In this document: in pieces, positions 10,401-22,588 of the stretch
How positions within the stretch are numbered: the first letter of the stretch is position 1
Layout of the letters: every line of letters starts with the position of its first letter
Assembly: GCA_907165135.1 (NCBI GenBank)
Contig: OU015567.1
Location: 14,575,001-14,639,000, forward strand
DNA: 64,000 bases
Direction of reading: 5' to 3'
Origin: Oikopleura dioica
Lineage: Eukaryota; Chordata; Appendicularia; Copelata; Oikopleuridae
Notes under the pieces: generated by a model
What the model was told of the DNA's origin: nothing
The model's input: only the letters and a program-made list of their open reading frames with translations
Database searches by the model: none
Position numbers and translations under genes: made by a program

Positions 10401-13400
10401 CTCAAGTTGGCTCGGGTCGCGGAAGGTTGGGCCGCGAGAAGAAGGATCATGCTGAGGTGGGTAGTACTGATCAGTACTCGGGCCTCCTAGCAGTAAATTC
10501 GGCTATTCGTTAATGATTGACGGCGACTCACCTCTGAACTCGTCAAGTCGTTCTTTCTTGACGGGACCTAGGAGCGCTCCAATGAGCCGTCCGCGTGTTT
10601 GCATACGCTTGAGCGTCAACTGTCGAAACTTGTCTTCCACATTTTCGCCTTCGACCGTAGAGTCGTGGATCAGAACTTCTGTTTTCCGGCGCATGAGCGC
10701 TTTCGTTTGCTGCAAATGTAAAGTTATCGTTTGTCTCCTATGCTACCCGGTCAACAACTGCTTTACGTCAGAATTAAGTGCTTTCATTAAAAACTAAAAT
10801 GGACCGTAACTTTCTGCTAATTGACTGTTCCACCCATCGGGAAACAACGAGAGGCGCTTAGAGCTAAAACGCCCGGCGCAGTTTACGGATGAACTGGTCG
10901 ACGTTCTATCCGAGCTTTTGATGCGATTTTAAAGCCAAAGACTAAAGAGAGATATCTTGAGCAAAGAGAAAAATCGAGCCTTGATGTGGTACTTCGCCAA
11001 TGATTGACGAAGCCACGGAGCGAACTTGAATAGCGAGTTGATGCTCTGAGAATTCAAGTTCAGGAAAATACTTTTGGAAAGAAAATGGATTTTTATCAGC
11101 AAGATTGCTTGGATATTTCTAGTAAAATAATCGATTCGAACTTATTCCTTGAAGTTCTAGCTGAATTCGAGTGCCCATCAGCCTCCGGAACATCATCTCT
11201 TATCAGTTTTCTGGAGTGATAGCCGGACAAAATAGGCGCCCGCTTGACCGTGGCATGTCGCCTGTAGGGAACAGGAGAGAACTCCTTGTCCTCTTCTATG
11301 ATTTCATCCTGGACGCTCTGGGACAAGGAAATTTCTCTTTCGGGCTTTTCTTGTCCACTCGTGTTCATTTTGGTGAAAATAGGTTTCAAGTGACTGAGAA
11401 GACAAATATGGGGATGGCGTTGGGCGGGTGTGTCGATAAAGCACACAGTCGATTACCAAGCTACTGTAATCACATTGAACGTTTCAGCGACAGATCTGCA
11501 TATTTTATCGCAAACTATGGCGCATCGAAATGCTAATGCACCATAGGCTATGGTCCATAGCCAATATCCCAATCACTTATTTACGAGAGACAAAATATAA
11601 GAAAAGTGAACCAGAAGCCATGATAGTGCTTATCGTAATTACAAAAACTGAACACCGGCCTGAGATAGTCTCCATTATAGAGATAGCTTCTTTTATTCTC
11701 TCTGACATTCTTTTTTCTTTTATTTTTTTGTCTAGTAGAAAATATATTCTCTCCCCAATCGTTAATTTTCAATATAAATAATTGAAAAATCCGCAAAGTA
11801 GGGATTAAGACATTCGCTTTTCCGAGCACCGAATTGACAACGGCGCAAAATACTGCGGCAAGAGCGATCCTTATGCACTGCGGCAAGGAGCAGTATTGTA
11901 TTTAATTTTAACGGGAAATATGTAGCAATATACTGAACTGACAAGGCGAAAGAGGACAAATTATGTTGAGATTATAATAAATTCCTAAAGAGGCCCTGTT
12001 AGAGATTGACAGAAGCGCGAATGAAAGTCGATGAAGAAGAATAAGGGTCAGGAGGTACCGTTACTAACAAAATATAAAGTGCTCGTAAGACTCTTATACT
12101 GGTATGTCTTAGAGATGGACAATCTTTAGAGCCTTAGATTCGAGCCACGGTTGAGACTGAGAACTCTAAAGGGGGTCCGAGGGGAAGCCTCGTGGTTTAG
12201 GGCTTCGATGGGGGTCCCGGGGTTAGGGTTAGTTCCCTGGGTTAGCTTTAGGGTTAGGGGCAGCTCGAAGGATAACCCCAACTACCAAATAAGTCTAGGA
12301 CTTTTGTTGACAATAGGATTATAAACATTAAGCGTTGACACCAATACAAAGGATATCTCAGTATTTTTTCTTTACCTGAGCAAAGGATAGATTCTGCTTC
12401 ATGGCACCAACTGCCTGAATCTTGCGCGCGGTTTGTTGCCATCGCACATTCGCCTTTCTCTCTGCCATTTTTCGGCAATTTTACGAATGGGATTTTTTTC
12501 AAAGTTGATTTTCGCCTCTTTACAACAATTATTCTTTTTTTACGACTCCTCTCTTGTCAGCGATTCCTCTGCGGGCTCCCAAAGAGCGCCCAACTATTTT
12601 TTTATCCGCTACTATTAACAAAACTTATCCCCAGCAATTACAAGGGATAAAGGTAGGTAGGGATAAACGCAAAAAGATACAGGCCACTTTATTTCGCGTC
12701 GCCTTGAAGAGCGGGTAATTTTTGCGCAAATACGAGTCCCTAAATCACTGTTGCTCTGTTATAAAAAGAAGCGCTTGCAAGAAGTTAATTGTTAACGCTG
12801 TGCGAGAATTAATAATTTCGCGTTATCTGTAAATCTGCTACGGAACGTATGCAATCACGACCGCATTATTAATATTTAAAGTGTGATGGATAGAGAACGA
12901 ATAAAAACCGAACTTTAATGGCTCAGGTAAAAATGAGCTCGGCAACCTGAGAAGAAAACCTGACTCAGGAGCTGAATGAGCTCTTCAGATCCTGGCTCAG
13001 GTTTTTACACAGGTTGCAGAGCTCAGGTAAAAATGGTGGTAAGATTTTCTATGTAAAAAAATATTGGTCGAATACTATCTCAATTTTAGACAGGAGCCGT
13101 ATCTTTTGAATGTCGTAAAAAAGGCAGGGGTTGAAAATTGGTATCCCAAGCAGAATAAAAAATAAAGTCGAATGCGCTAGTGAATGACAACGACACTGGA
13201 TCGGCTTAACTCATCGACTATCTGATCCTCTTTAGAGTCAGGGAAAGACGGAGGCTCTCTCAATCTGTCTCTACTCCTCTTTTGAAAAAAAAAGAGAGAC
13301 ACTCGCAAAAAGTTATAGCTGCTCCCGGCTTTTCATACAGAGAAGATTAGACTCCGGCAGGGGAACAATGAAAGGTCGACGGATTAGATTAGTGGATCGC

Positions 13401-14182
13401 CCAAGCTGGGTCTTTGGTTTTGATAAATGAAAAAAAGAATCTTCGATGCTCATTACAAAACCCACAATTACCAAGACTTACCATAAGGGGCGTACTCATC
13501 GCGGACTCGCTCGGAAACTCGAAAACCCTCGGTAGCCCCAGAAAATTCCTATTTTCTTCTAATCTACTCAAAGTAGGAGAAGGATGAGGAAAACTCGCAG
13601 TGTAATCGAGAAGCTTTTTACGGGGCAATTGCTCCGATTTGGAACCCCTTCGATTTCTTCCGCCATATTTGAAATTCGGCTCTACACTTTTTACTCTTGA
13701 AAGTGAACTTTTCATTATTTTTTTCTTTTTCGAAAATGATTTTGAAGAAGGCCAAGTAATGAAGGGAAATATGATGGGTAGGTGGAATAATGAAAGCACT
13801 GGGCAAAGTGGTAATCGATACTCTCTTGAGAAAAAAAAAATCTTTCTTACCTGAACAGTCCTGGAAAGGGTAGATTCCTGGCGCTTGAAAGGAGGAGGAG
13901 CACGATTTACAGAATGCGAGCCGGTAAGAATAGGCTTAGATGATGACTCTGAAATTTATAAATTATGATTTCATTAAAAATTAAAAACCAGCTGTTGAAA
14001 CTTTTTACAAATGAGGCTACTGATACTGAGCTTGCGATGTGAACTCCTTTTACTAGGTTCTGATCATTTTACGACACTGCATTTATGATAAAGAATGAGT
14101 TCTTACCGAGAAGATCGGAATGTATTCGCTGCTTGGTGCCCATAGATGAGAGACTTTGTCTCTTGAAGAGCGGCTTCGACAT
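7433..14182 (-). CDS. iRhom-type rhomboid-family protein (RHBDF1/2-like)
   Basis: Membrane and luminal exons align in order with iRhoms. They include the pre-TM1 segment [19 protein letters not shown], the Cys-rich iRhom homology domain ([39 protein letters not shown]), then TM helices with [33 protein letters not shown] and [14 protein letters not shown], and stop 7433-7435. Exons checked by phase: 7807-7948, 7995-8201, 8244-8414, with 8455 the 5' splice edge of the preceding one. N-terminal cytoplasmic exons include 13851-13948 ([16 protein letters not shown]) and a first exon 14107-14182 ([13 protein letters not shown]), which resemble the RRQxSLS motifs of vertebrate iRhoms. Intermediate N-terminal exons (about 13482-13690, 12377-12415, 11150-11400, 10503-10715, 9291-9950) are approximate. 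iRhoms guide ADAM17/EGF-ligand trafficking in the ER. The Ser at the active-site position is discussed in the findings. Confidence 0.85.
12174..12265. repeat. G-rich TTAGGG-like degenerate repeat (copy A)
   Basis: A run of GGGGGTCC, GGTTTAGGG, GGGGTTAGGGTTAG and TTTAGGGTTAGGGG. It is similar in order and wording to the stretch at about 61940-62070, so the two are copies of one interspersed family. It lies in an iRhom intron. It has several runs of three or more G and could form G-quadruplexes. Confidence 0.55.
12936..13023. mobile_element. hAT-like MITE, short copy in an iRhom intron
   Basis: Inverted ends AGCTCGGCAACCTG ... CAGGTTGCAGAGCT, with inner CCTGACTCAGG / CCTGGCTCAGG words typical of the family. 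It is flanked by the direct repeat CAGGTAAAAATG at 12924-12935 and 13024-13035. This copy lacks the GC-rich internal hairpins. Confidence 0.75.
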
Positions 14183-16678
14183 GCCACTTTTTCCGACATT
14201 GAGAGACACTTCAGTTTGGTATTTCTAGGATCTGAGATTATTTACAGTCATTACTAGTGGGCAACCTCGTGGCTGACATTATGAGAGTGTTGGTAAGAAA
14301 TGACTCTGTAACTGTCCCGGCGACGGGCGAGATAGCTCTCGGGCCTGATTTCTTTCTGCTTCGGTGGTTCCTTTTTATCTTTTTTGGGGTCAAAAATGAA
14401 AATCGCTGTAATGGCTGTCAAGGGCAGCTGAATGTATATTTGTACCCGTGTCAAAACTGGCTTGTGGAGTGTCAGAGATATGGGCATCTTGCCGAGATAA
14501 GCGACGCTTCTTGGCGGGAGATGACAATTTACGGTTTATTTTTCGGTACATAACACGTCGCTCAAAAAATACTCTCTTGTATCAACAAAACTTGGACAAT
14601 GATTGAGTATCCATCCGTTAGACTTGAGTTCTGCCTCGGGAAATGATTTAGATGAGTGTTTGGATTTCTAATTATTAATCGGATAAATAATCCATTCGAT
14701 CCAAGATCACGGGCTATCGATGATTGAAAACTTAATCTAAATTTACCAGAGAAAAGAAAAAAATAATCAGTTTCTTAAAATTTCTTCATAGAAAACGATC
14801 AATTGATCAACTTTTTTAAAGAAATTATTTGTCAAAAAGAGCACCTTTTGCCTTTAAAATTTGATACTTTCTATCGGAAGCTTGAGCCAGGGAATTAGCC
14901 CGTGTGTTTCGGATAGTACTGTTTTTCTTCCTCGAAAATTCTAGAGGATCGACTGAATCAATCTCTGAAGACCACCGGGTCAAAATAACTTGATAGGACC
15001 TTCGTCGATTTATCATTTCAAAAAAGAGGGTATTTCTGAAAGGCACTTTCTGAAAGTAACTCGACCGTTCTATTCAAGTAACAGACGACCCGGTGAAATT
15101 TGATATGCAAGATCCGCTTATTTTGGCATCTTGACGTAAGAGTAACTTGGCCATCAATTTTCATTTTCCATTTAATAATTTCTGTCAACTCAGCTTGAGA
15201 ATTCCTTGTAGCGGAGGTTCTGCCATTTCTCTATTGTTTGATCAAGTTGAGGCTGACCTCAATCAAAAATACTCATCCCAGCTCCCAGGCTAGTCACAAT
15301 AAAGTTCTTATTAACCAATATTCTCTCTCAAATCGCTAAGAGTAGCTGGTCGTAGCGTTTTGCGGCCGTAATGGTTCCCTTTTCAGGGGGAAATTCGAGT
15401 TCAAATATTGTAAATTATCTCGAGCCCTTTGTGCCAGATAATAGTATCATATTTAGACAATATGGCGGACGGTAGAAATAATTGTTAATTTTTTTTTGTC
15501 GCTTTTCTCTTTTCTCAAGAAATAGGCGAAATCCAGATGGGAAACAGTGGTCGCCTGATTAATTTAGTAGAAAAGTACTTTGGCGCAAACTCGCGATGAA
15601 TTAGGCAACTAAACTGAAACGATAGATGTTGCTTTTGAAGAGAAAATGGCGAAGGTGGAAATTGGGAGAGGATAAAAATTGTACTGATCTGAAATTTATG
15701 AGGTTTTTGATTGACGCTGTTTGATTAAAAAACATGTCTGAAAGCGCGATAATTATATATTTTAGCGAAGAAAGCTCTTATGTTTAATAAATTGGATAAT
15801 TAAAAAGCTGTTATAAAGGAAAAAAGCACAATTTCAAAGCCCATTTTCGGTTAATTTAGCTTACTATTCTGAGTTGGCTTTAAATAATATTTATGCCAGA
15901 AATATTTCGAAAAAATCTTGAAGAATTAGCAAAAACTTTCAACTTTTCTGCCTTATTTGACCGAAAGTAGAGTGAAAATCGCAGATCTTACTGCATTTAC
16001 AGTGAAAAAATGCTCGAAAGGAAATTCCGTTGAACCATGAAATAAATACTTCCATGGAAAAAGATTCCTAGTAGTGAAAAGGCTTCCCATTGTCTATTTT
16101 TTCTTGAACATATATCAAGGAACATTTTAAAATGAACTACTGTAACAGTACTATGTCTATTGAGTAGCACCTGGTCCCCAGAAGAAAGAAAGTTTAAATA
16201 TTCAAGATCGAAAAGAGAAGTATCACGGACCACTTCGAATAATTATCCAGATTTGGCCAGTATGCTAAAAGGTTCTTTGCCACGTGTTCAAAGACAAATT
16301 GCAGTCATTTTCGCACCAACTTTCTCACTTTCATAATTCAAAGAATCATCAATTGAACGAACTGACCTTGAAGTTCTGTAGATTCGGCTTCTTACTCGGC
16401 TGATTACTGCTCATTATCTTCTATTATTAACTTCTTTCAGTCTTCTATCTCTTTCTTTCTTTTTCGTTTCTAAAAGTATATATTCAGAAACATTGTATAT
16501 TTGCTTAGAAAAGTTATAAAAGCGAAAGTGCCCAACTAGTAGTATCGGGGAAGGGTGGTATTGGCAGACGGTAATTATCTCCACTTTGGGTTATAAAAAC
16601 AGCAGCCCAGTTAGATAATTAGGCCCAATCTTTTCTGTTCTTGAACTAGCAATCAATCATCTTCATAAGACTTGTAGC

Positions 16679-16804
16679 CTGAGCTCGGCAACCTGTGTAG
16701 AAAACCTGAGTAAGGGTCAGAAAGAAAATTGATTGGATAGGTAATTTCGCGAAGCCGCTATCAGACCCTGACTCAGGTTTTTCTACACAGGTCGGCGAGC
16801 CCTG
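16679..16804. mobile_element. hAT-like MITE
   Basis: Inverted ends with ...GAGCTCGGCAACCTGTGT and ACACAGGTCGGCGAGC..., plus inner AAACCTGAGTAAGG and CCTGACTCAGGTTT. Probable 8-bp target duplication CTTGTAGC / CTCGTAGC (one mismatch). Confidence 0.75.
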
Positions 16805-17164
16805 CTCGTAGCGATTCTTTCATGTCAGGAGTTCTCTTTTACAATTAGAATTACAATTTATAAAGAAGAAAATTAAAACTGGATTTTGGAATTTGGCGCT
16901 GAGCAAATTCTCTCGTGGAAAAAGCAAAAAAACGCGCTTCCGGACAGAAAAGAAGCGTCATTTTTTTTATTTTATTTGAGGTGACGGCTTATATAAGCCT
17001 TTCTTCGAAGAAAATGGGCAAGAACATTATAGCGTGAATAAATGAATAATAAAAGCGAAAACCGCGAATTCAGGGACTCTTGAAATTGAGGCATTCTTCA
17101 GCCTTTCCAAAATCTCCTTATTCAAATATGCTCTTGACTTTCCACAGTTTATTTAAATTTAAAT

Positions 17165-17400
17165 TAGGGGTCACCTTTCTAACTGGCAAATACTTCTGGG
17201 ATGTCTTCATGATAACTGATTCTATATTCAACAAATGGGTCCCCATTTTAACGGATTTTCTAATTTTGTTACTTTTGTACATAACGTTCTTTGGGCTAGA
17301 GAATCCGTTAAAATGGGGGCCTTTTGAGGGATATAGAATCAGTTATCATGAAAACATTACAGAAGTATTTGCCTGTTTAATTGCTGACCCTAACTTTATA
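17165..17400. repeat. Foldback element / long hairpin
   Basis: The two halves are inverted copies. The left arm contains GGCAAATACTTCTG, TCATGATAACTGATTCTATA and CCCCATTTTAACGGATTTT; the right arm contains their reverse complements in reverse order. The loop is about 50 bp. Outer ends read TTAGGGGTCA / TGACCCTAA. No clear target duplication. Confidence 0.65.
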
Positions 17401-18116
17401 ATTTAAAAAACTCACAACTGAGCTATTTTTAATGAATTAACATTTACCTATTTTGTACTTTTCGGTCAGTAAAACCTATTCTTCTTGAATTTTCTCTGTA
17501 TTCTTGCCTTCTTCATGTTCCGTGATAAGAATTTTTCAGGCCGAGTTCTTTAGCTTCGGGGTGATTCATAATTTTCTCCTCGAGCGGCCAATCCCAAATT
17601 TGCAAAAATCACTTCTGCCTCCCAAAAAATAAGAGAAAAGGCCTAGTCATAAATTCTGTTAATTAATTTTTACTTATTTACTCAACAAAGAAAACTATTA
17701 AGGGTATCTGACAGGTGTCTGTCAGTAAGAAAATAACTTGTCGAAAATCACCATTTCCTTATTTCAGAATGGATTCTCTGAACAATCGTTCACTTTCGAC
17801 AGATTGCGCTCAAAGCCAAAGTTCTGCTGCTTTCTCTAAAGCTTCTGAAGCCACCAGAAGTTTTCACATTCAAAATCGCTCGCCCGAACAGGTAAATTCG
17901 AAGATTACCGACTCTCAATTCTCTCTCTGAAAGACAAGTCTGAATACAAGTGCAGAATTGAGAGAAAGAACTGAACAATGAGGAATGCATTTTTCTTAGA
18001 TTAATTTTAAACGAACTAGGTATTACAAGATGAACCTCGGCCCAATTGGACAGAACTGATCCGATTTTATGTGGGTCATTTTTAATGAACGAACTTAAAA
18101 AAAGAAGCAACACAAA

Positions 18117-18309
18117 CTGGTGTTGGTAACCTGTGTCCAAAACCTCAGTCAGGGCCTGAGAGTGCTTTAATGAAATGCTGCGTAGCGGCTTTTCTAAAAG
18201 AGAAGCCGCAAAGCGCATTGCGGCTACATCAAAAAAGCCGCTACGCAGCTTTTCATTCAAGCTCTTTAAGGCCATGACTCAGGCTTTGGACACAGGTTTC
18301 CGAGCCCAG
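18117..18309. mobile_element. hAT-like MITE with GC-rich internal hairpins
   Basis: Ends CTGGTGTTGGTAACCTGTGT ... GGTTTCCGAGCCCAG. The interior has TGCGTAGCGGCTTTTC and AGAAGCCGCAAAGCGC paired with inverted copies. Family member by both termini and interior. Confidence 0.75.
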
Positions 18310-18750
18310 AATACGAAATCATTAGTTTTCGTGTATTCTCTTCTCTTTGGTTGCTTCTTTTTCTCTTAAAAAGGGGGTAAAAGAAAAGAGGATTAATTGC
18401 CAGTTAATCTCATTATTTATCAACTTTAGCAGTCTATATACCGCGAGAAAGAACGGATATTGTCGCCAAGTATACGATCTGTCCATCTGATCAATTGAGA
18501 ATCGATAAATATTCAAAATCCCATTTGTATTCAAATGAAATGAATGTTTAATTACTAATAGACGCCTCCCTGGCCTCAGGCGCGGGCCGAGGGATCAGTC
18601 TCTTGAAATATCGATTGTCTTTATTTTTCTCTTGTTTTTTGGATTTTTATGCTAAATAATGCACTTTCTTTGTTAACGAATAAAATCAAGTTGAATTGTT
18701 AAAATTACGGGTATCAATCACCACAATAAAAATATCAAATTTAGCTCCTG

Positions 18751-21700
18751 ATGAGCGCTTCTGAAGATGATTGTTGTTCGTCTTCAATTGCTCCTACCGT
18801 GACCACCGCGGGGGTCGGCCCAGGAGGAGATGAGAAGCAGCACGACGAAGTCGCTCGTGGACACAGGGTTGAATGCGCTGTTTGCAATGTCAGGAGCGGC
18901 TCCTTCTTTCTCTCTTAGCACAGGGGTTCCTAAGGGAGTAAGAGTTAGGAAGAAATGATCTTTTTTCTATTCGAGTCCATACTTTCAAATGAAAACTTAC
19001 ACTTGAATGACGCCTTGTTCTACACTTGAACAACCCGATGAACACGTGAAATCTGTAAATAATTGAATTTGAGCCTGATTTGAGACTTGGCCCGCAAGCG
19101 ATGACCATGCACTTGCAAGGAAAACCGCACCTCAAAAAGGTTGAGCACTATCTAATGGAAGATTCGAAGCTTTCCTGGTGCCCAATTTGCTCCGTCCCGA
19201 TGAGCTCGCTGAAGCAAGCTTACTCGCACTGCATGTCGAAGCAGCACTGCGAGAAACTCGTCCGTTCCCAGCAAAGCTCTCAAGAATCGAACTCGCACCA
19301 GCAGCATTCAGGAGGAAACAAGCGAAAGGTAAAACACGAAATTGAAATTAAAAAAAAGAAACGCGTGATTCATATTTTGATTCTTTGAAATCTTGAAAAC
19401 GTTCGGTTGAGTTTGAATTGATAATTCTTTGCAGTATCATAAAAGAAATGATCATCAGCCAGGTAAGAAATCTACGATTTGTCACTTCCTTCCTCTTTCA
19501 TTACAAGCTGGGCTCGGTAATCCTGCGTGGAAGCCTGAGTGAGGGTTCTAAATGAGCTTCTGTAGCGGGCTTTAAAAAGCCGTTATCGAAGCCCTTCCGG
19601 GACCCTGACTCAGGTTACTTGACAATCTACCGAGCCCAGATTACAAGGCCCTGCAGACTCTCGTTTTTTTTCTATAAAATTCTAAAAAAACGAGCTTCTG
19701 TAGAATCCCCTTCTCTCACCCAGTAGATTATTCAAAGCAACTTTGCGCCATTCAGTAAAATTTCAAGAAAATTCATCAAAATTTTACTGACTGGCCGAGA
19801 AAGCGCTGGTGAATCACATGATTTTTCGAGAAAATGAAGCAATAGTAACAATTTACGCTTGCGACATTTTCTCGAAAAAAGCTTATTTAGCTTTTGTGCT
19901 TGAATTCGCGCTAAAAGAAAGAATCTTAGCGAATGATCGGATGCGACAGAATCAGCACATTACTGGCAATCCAGTCAGATACAACAACAACCAAAACCGG
20001 GGAGGGAACCAAAATGACTATCCCGGATCCTCTCATCCTCCTCCTCCACCACCGCTTCAAAAGGTTAGTTTACGGGCACGATAACCTGCGTAGAAATCCG
20101 GGGTCAGGTTTTAGAGTTCAGTAATAGAGTTAAGTTGGTTATGTTGCGAAGCCGCTTCGCGGCTCCGTTTCTAAAAAAGCCGCTACGCTACGCGGCCTTT
20201 GGTTTAAGCTCTTCAAAATCTGACCCAGGTTTTGACGTCAGTCAACTCAAGCTAGTTGCAAAAAATGTCCAAAAATTTCTAAAAATGACTTCAGAAACAA
20301 AACAAATTCGCCTGCTCTGTGTGCCAGGTAACGATGAACTCGCAAAAGCAATACGAAAACCACATGCTTTCGCCGCGCCACATCAACACGAAGAATTCGC
20401 TGGAGAAAGTTGGCGGGGTCGGAATGGCCAACATGGCGCTCCAACAAAATATGACAATAAGCGAGGCAATCGGCCCCAAACGCCCTAAATTTCACGATCC
20501 TTACGCGTAAGTCCTTGATCGACACCTTTATTCGTTTTCTATCATTGTAAGTGGAATAAGCAGTGGATTTGAAGCGTGCAGTTTTTCTGTGTTATTGTTT
20601 TCTTCTTATTAGTTCGTGATTATCGTAAGTCGTTTGGGTCCTTTGCTCCTTGCTGCCTATTTATCGGCGTCCAGTGCGAAATCGGTTTATTTCGAGGAGG
20701 AATCTTTTTCAGGCTTTTCATATGCTTTTTGCTACGTTTTTCTAAAAGCCTTTTTTTGTGAAAACTTGGCATGGTTGTTTGTGTCCATCGGCTGAGCGGA
20801 ACCGAAGGATACTTTTGCGACTCGGACTTTTTCTTGATCATCATTCTTTGGCGAATCGGATCGTCGTCGTAATGGAAATTGTCAGGCACACTGTTGACTC
20901 GAGCACTAACGGGGTTTTCAACCGGGGGCTTCTTCCTTGGCTCTGGGTTTGGCAGGGCGACCCAGACAGATTTCACTGTCTCTTGTGGAATTACGAGCTT
21001 TATAGGATTTTTTTGGTGCATCAATGCTACCTATTTCTCTTTCGAAAATACAAAAAAGAACCTTTCCTTTTCGTCGATGAAGCGTTCATCCTGTTTCGTT
21101 GGATATTTTGCCAGATTGAATCCCTCTAGTTGTCGTAGAACCGGCGATATCGTCTCCAGAATCGGTTGATAGTTAGTTTTTCTATATCGAATTTGTTGAT
21201 CACCCAAGGCACTCGTTCTCTCTTTGCGCCACTTTTCCACGGCCGCCCAGTCAATTGGCTGGCGATCTGGGTTTTTCGGCGATTCGAGAGTGTTTTTTGC
21301 CACTCGGTTGATGACTTCTGCGAATTTCTCGAGCCCTTCGTTCGAAAGATGCAGTCCATCTGTGTGATACCATTTTGGATCCTCGTCAAAGTACGAATCG
21401 TAATCCAGGCCTTTGTTATCGCGAGATGGGCATCTCCGAATTTTCTATTTGAAATTTTGAAATTCCGATTTGTGGAGAAAAGCTACCTCGTTTATCTCTT
21501 TCGCTCGCTCAGCAAACTGATCCTGTCGAGGTACACACAGTGATCGTAAAACAAAGCAATCTTTGTAGATAGTTTCCAGCTTCTGAATGAGGTTTCGGTA
21601 AGCCCAGCTGATTTGCTCGATCGTCTGGAAGACTCTTTCTGTCGACGCATCGTTTGTTCCCACGTGGACGATCACTCCGTCGATTTCATCAGGACTTTCC

Positions 21701-22117
21701 GCCAGGTTTTAAGATTTCGATCAATAAGCAAGTTGTCGAAAATGAACAGATTTTTAAAAACCGGGGCTTGGTAGAACTTCTATGTCGAGAATTTCATTGA
21801 GCTGCCATGTTTGGATTCCCGGATACGAAATCTAAATCATATTTTTTAGCTTGAATTCTTGTTTAATTTCACTCTACCTTTATAATCAAGTCTGGATCTT
21901 CGTCAATGTGACTCAGCATACTGTCTCCAATCAACAGTACTTTTCTCCCGATCTCACTCATTTTCAATGTCTAAAATTAAAATACTTAAATTCTAGTGGC
22001 TATCCGCCGCAGTTCGCCATCGCTGCCGCAGCTCTTGAAAATTTGAACTACGGAGCAGTCCTGGCCGATTCGATTCCGTCAGAAGCGATGAAGCAAGACG
22101 CCAACAATCCTTTCTGA
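18751..22117 (+). CDS. Three-finger JAZ/matrin-type zinc-finger protein
   Basis: Six exons in continuous phase: 18751-18893, 19085-19328, 19435-19462, 19930-20063, 20295-20506, 21997-22117 (293 aa). Three fingers of the C-x2-C-x11/12-H-x5-H type: CAVCN...MHLQGKPH (split by intron 1), CPICSVPMSSLKQ...HCMSKQH, and CSVCQVTMNSQKQ...HMLSPRH. This class (ZNF346, ZMAT, matrin, U1-type) usually binds RNA, often double-stranded. Gln/Asn/Pro-rich linkers lie between fingers. Intron 1 has a GA-AG boundary, which is what restores finger 1. Introns 3 and 4 each carry a MITE. The 1.5-kb last intron contains an antisense gene. The exact orthologue is not identified. Confidence 0.75.
19508..19639. mobile_element. 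hAT-like MITE in intron 3 of the zinc-finger gene
   Basis: Ends CTGGGCTCGGTAATCCTGCG ... CTACCGAGCCCAG, flanked by a perfect 8-bp target duplication ATTACAAG (19500-19507 and 19640-19647). Eight-bp duplications are the hallmark of the hAT superfamily. Confidence 0.85.
20075..20249. mobile_element. Degenerate hAT-like MITE in intron 4 of the zinc-finger gene
   Basis: Left end GGCACGATAACCTGCGTAGA with CGGGGTCAGG; right end CTGACCCAGGTTTTGACG. The interior GAAGCCGCTTCGCGGCT and AAAGCCGCTACGC hairpin words match the family. The terminal bases are eroded. Confidence 0.6.
20620..21961 (-). CDS. SGNH/GDSL-hydrolase-like protein nested in an intron, antisense
   Basis: Starts at ATG 21961 with MSEIGRKVLLIGDSMLSHI (first exon 21878-21961, 28 codons, GT donor). 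The GDS block carries the nucleophile Ser. Block III appears as IVHVGTNDAST (about 21675) and block V as DGLHLSNEGLEKFAEV (about 21360), giving the Asp and His of the triad. The C-terminal about 230 residues are basic, S/P/K-rich and of unknown role, ending in a stop at 20620. Intron edges inside (about 21680-21760, 21430-21490 and 21010-21040) are approximate. The whole gene lies in the last intron (20507-21996) of the zinc-finger gene on the opposite strand. SGNH enzymes are esterases and lipases; the substrate here is unknown. Confidence 0.7.
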
Positions 22118-22588
22118 AAGGAAGTCGATGTTTCCTGCCGACTAGAAATCACTGTAGAATCAAAAAAATGACAATCTCGCTCTTCCAAAAAATAAAAATT
22201 GTTTCTGATGCGTTCTGTAACTAACTGTAACTGTAGCTCACTACCTATTTCCCCTTCTTCACTATTCTATTTAAAACTTTAAAAGGTAACATGACATTCA
22301 TTTTCGCTCATTTTCTAGAAATTTCAAACTGATAGATGCAAAAAATAAAACAAACATTGAATTCGTAAAATGCTCTTTTTCGTGTCAAAATTAAAGGATT
22401 TCGGTCGTTTATATAGGCACCGGAAATCGGTGTATGTCTTTTTCGCGAGATTTGATTGGCTCAAATTCATGTGATAGGTTCGAGCGCCCCACCCGCGCCG
22501 ATTTTTCAGCGCCCCTCACACCTGATTTCGGGCAACTGCTGCTTCTCGCGAAAGAGACTGATTTTTCACCAATTCGTATCTTTTAGAA
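22118..22588. promoter_or_regulatory. Intergenic/5' region ahead of the STAG gene
   Basis: About 470 bp with no gene. It contains the 3' end of the zinc-finger gene (AATAAA words near 22190 and 22345). At 22581-22586 the sequence TTTTAG sits two bases before the STAG ATG, which looks like a spliced-leader acceptor. Confidence 0.4.

Larger units (their letters stand above)
14183..18750. other. Long intergenic region with no gene seen
   Basis: About 4.5 kb of AT-rich DNA between two outward-facing gene starts (iRhom on -, zinc-finger gene on +). Reading frames are short and do not resemble proteins. It holds the MITEs at 16679-16804 and 18117-18309 and a foldback at about 17165-17400. In a genome this compact such a length suggests regulatory content, but I see no specific site. 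Confidence 0.45.

Noticed and set aside
18890-19135. Minus-strand frame opposite zinc-finger exons 1-2
   Set aside because: Antisense shadow crossing an intron of the better-supported zinc-finger gene.
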